From contig NZ_BAFM01000012.1 in NCBI RefSeq assembly GCF_000334895.1, forward strand, positions 1 through 64,000: a stretch of 64,000 nucleotides of DNA, read 5' to 3'. Both the position numbers and the translations under genes were made by a program. Below, in pieces: positions 63,704 through 64,000 of the stretch. Below the pieces are notes generated by a model. It was given only the letters and a program-made list of their open reading frames with translations. It was not told the origin of the DNA and did no database searches. The stretch comes from Halococcus agarilyticus (GTDB lineage: Archaea; Halobacteriota; Halobacteria; Halobacteriales; Halococcaceae). Each line of letters starts with the position of its first letter. Within the stretch, counting starts at the first letter, position 1.

Positions 63704-64000
63704 TCAGCGCATCGTTTCGTCTGGCGACCGTGGCGCGTCCGGTGTAGATGTCGCGCTCTCGCTCGACTGGAGGATCGTGAGCGCGGTCATCAGATCGGTC
63801 CGGGAGACGAGACCGGTGAACTCCCCGTTGAGGTCGACGACCGGGAGCCGACCGACGCCCGCCGACTGCATCGTCGTGAGTGCGGTCATCGCGTCGGCGT
63901 CCGCCGGGACCGTCGTGAGCTCGCGGGTCATCACCTCCTCGACCCGGTAGGCGTCGCGCTCGACCTCGCGGACCTCGCGGGCGTCCGACAGCGTGACCAG
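63704..64000 (-). CDS. C-terminal part of a CBS-domain protein, probably a site-2 protease (runs off the window)
   Basis: Only the last 98 codons are present; the frame continues past the right edge. The visible part is a CBS domain: VEEVMTRELTTVPADADAM, then GVGRLPVVDLNGEFTGLVSRTDLM. The start of the visible part (LVTLSDAREVREVERDAYRV) resembles the junction before the second CBS domain in haloarchaeal membrane metalloproteases (M50 type). CBS domains sense nucleotides. The protease part, if present, lies outside. Confidence 0.65.
   Translation of the reverse strand: MVTLSDAREVREVERDAYRVEEVMTRELTTVPADADAMTALTTMQSAGVGRLPVVDLNGEFTGLVSRTDLMTALTILQSSESATSTPDAPRSPDETMR

Overview
The window is a stretch of haloarchaeal (class Halobacteria) chromosome. 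Support comes from very GC-rich, acidic-biased proteins, twin-arginine signal peptides on nearly every exported protein, a tRNA-Thr with U73, archaeal genes (CarS, archaeal RecJ-like nuclease, DUF63, BioY/M/N, Amt-PII) and leaderless-type promoters with TATA boxes about 25-35 bases before start codons. The genus cannot be fixed from sequence alone; Halococcus or a relative is a weak guess based on the style of the intergenic repeats.

Layout. Positions 1-4528 are a visibly AT-richer accessory segment abutting the 3' end of tRNA-Thr(GGT): a membrane-anchored protein and a soluble partner, a translationally coupled DUF6884 + GIY-YIG nuclease-like pair, and a large winged-helix protein of the DUF7845 type. 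From 4644 on the DNA is core chromosome. 4.6-16.7 kb: enoyl-CoA hydratase, an exported beta-helix protein, NAD synthetase, a Doc/Fic toxin locus, DUF63, deoxyribose-phosphate aldolase, an MFS carrier, a dual-specificity phosphatase, a tRNA methylthiotransferase and a lipoprotein. 16.8-29.2 kb: formamidase, CDF cation exporter, HIT protein, the hemC-cobA-hemD tetrapyrrole operon, RecJ-like nuclease, Ca/Na exchanger, isocitrate dehydrogenase, Ntn asparaginase and methionine aminopeptidase. 29.2-37.3 kb: CarS (membrane lipid synthesis), proline dehydrogenase, DUF502, a decayed Nudix gene coupled to a threonine-synthase-like gene, a deacylase and a PhoU/TrkA-C protein. 37.9-46.9 kb: a secreted GH26-like glycosidase, a HAD protein and a dipeptide-type ABC transporter split into two divergent units, then threonine aldolase. 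46.9-64 kb: phosphoesterase, an Amt ammonium channel fused to its own PII regulator, AidB-like acyl-CoA dehydrogenase, HemB, DedA, an MgsA-C-like protein, an Eis-type acetyltransferase, an HdrD-like FeS membrane oxidoreductase, the BioY-BioM-BioN biotin importer, a Cmi4-type regulator, a CinA-type protein and the end of a CBS-domain protein (probably a site-2 protease).

How it fits together. hemB plus hemC/cobA/hemD cover the steps from 5-aminolevulinate to precorrin-2. The acyl-CoA dehydrogenase and enoyl-CoA hydratase supply reactions of acyl-CoA oxidation whose electrons could enter the membrane through the HdrD-like protein. Proline, threonine, asparagine and peptide genes point to amino-acid catabolism, with nitrogen balanced by the fused Amt-PII.

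Most unusual signals: (1) three long non-coding intergenic mosaics of interchangeable perfect hairpins (about 29.2-29.7, 34.0-34.4 and 47.5-48.0 kb), each starting directly after the stop codon of a minus-strand gene; two of them share an 89-base block with only two differences; (2) the tRNA-anchored accessory segment with the DUF6884/GIY-YIG pair; (3) the Amt-PII fusion with a palindrome between its TATA box and start; (4) the doc toxin gene with a GA dinucleotide repeat in its leader; (5) the split Dpp transporter with no visible substrate-binding protein.
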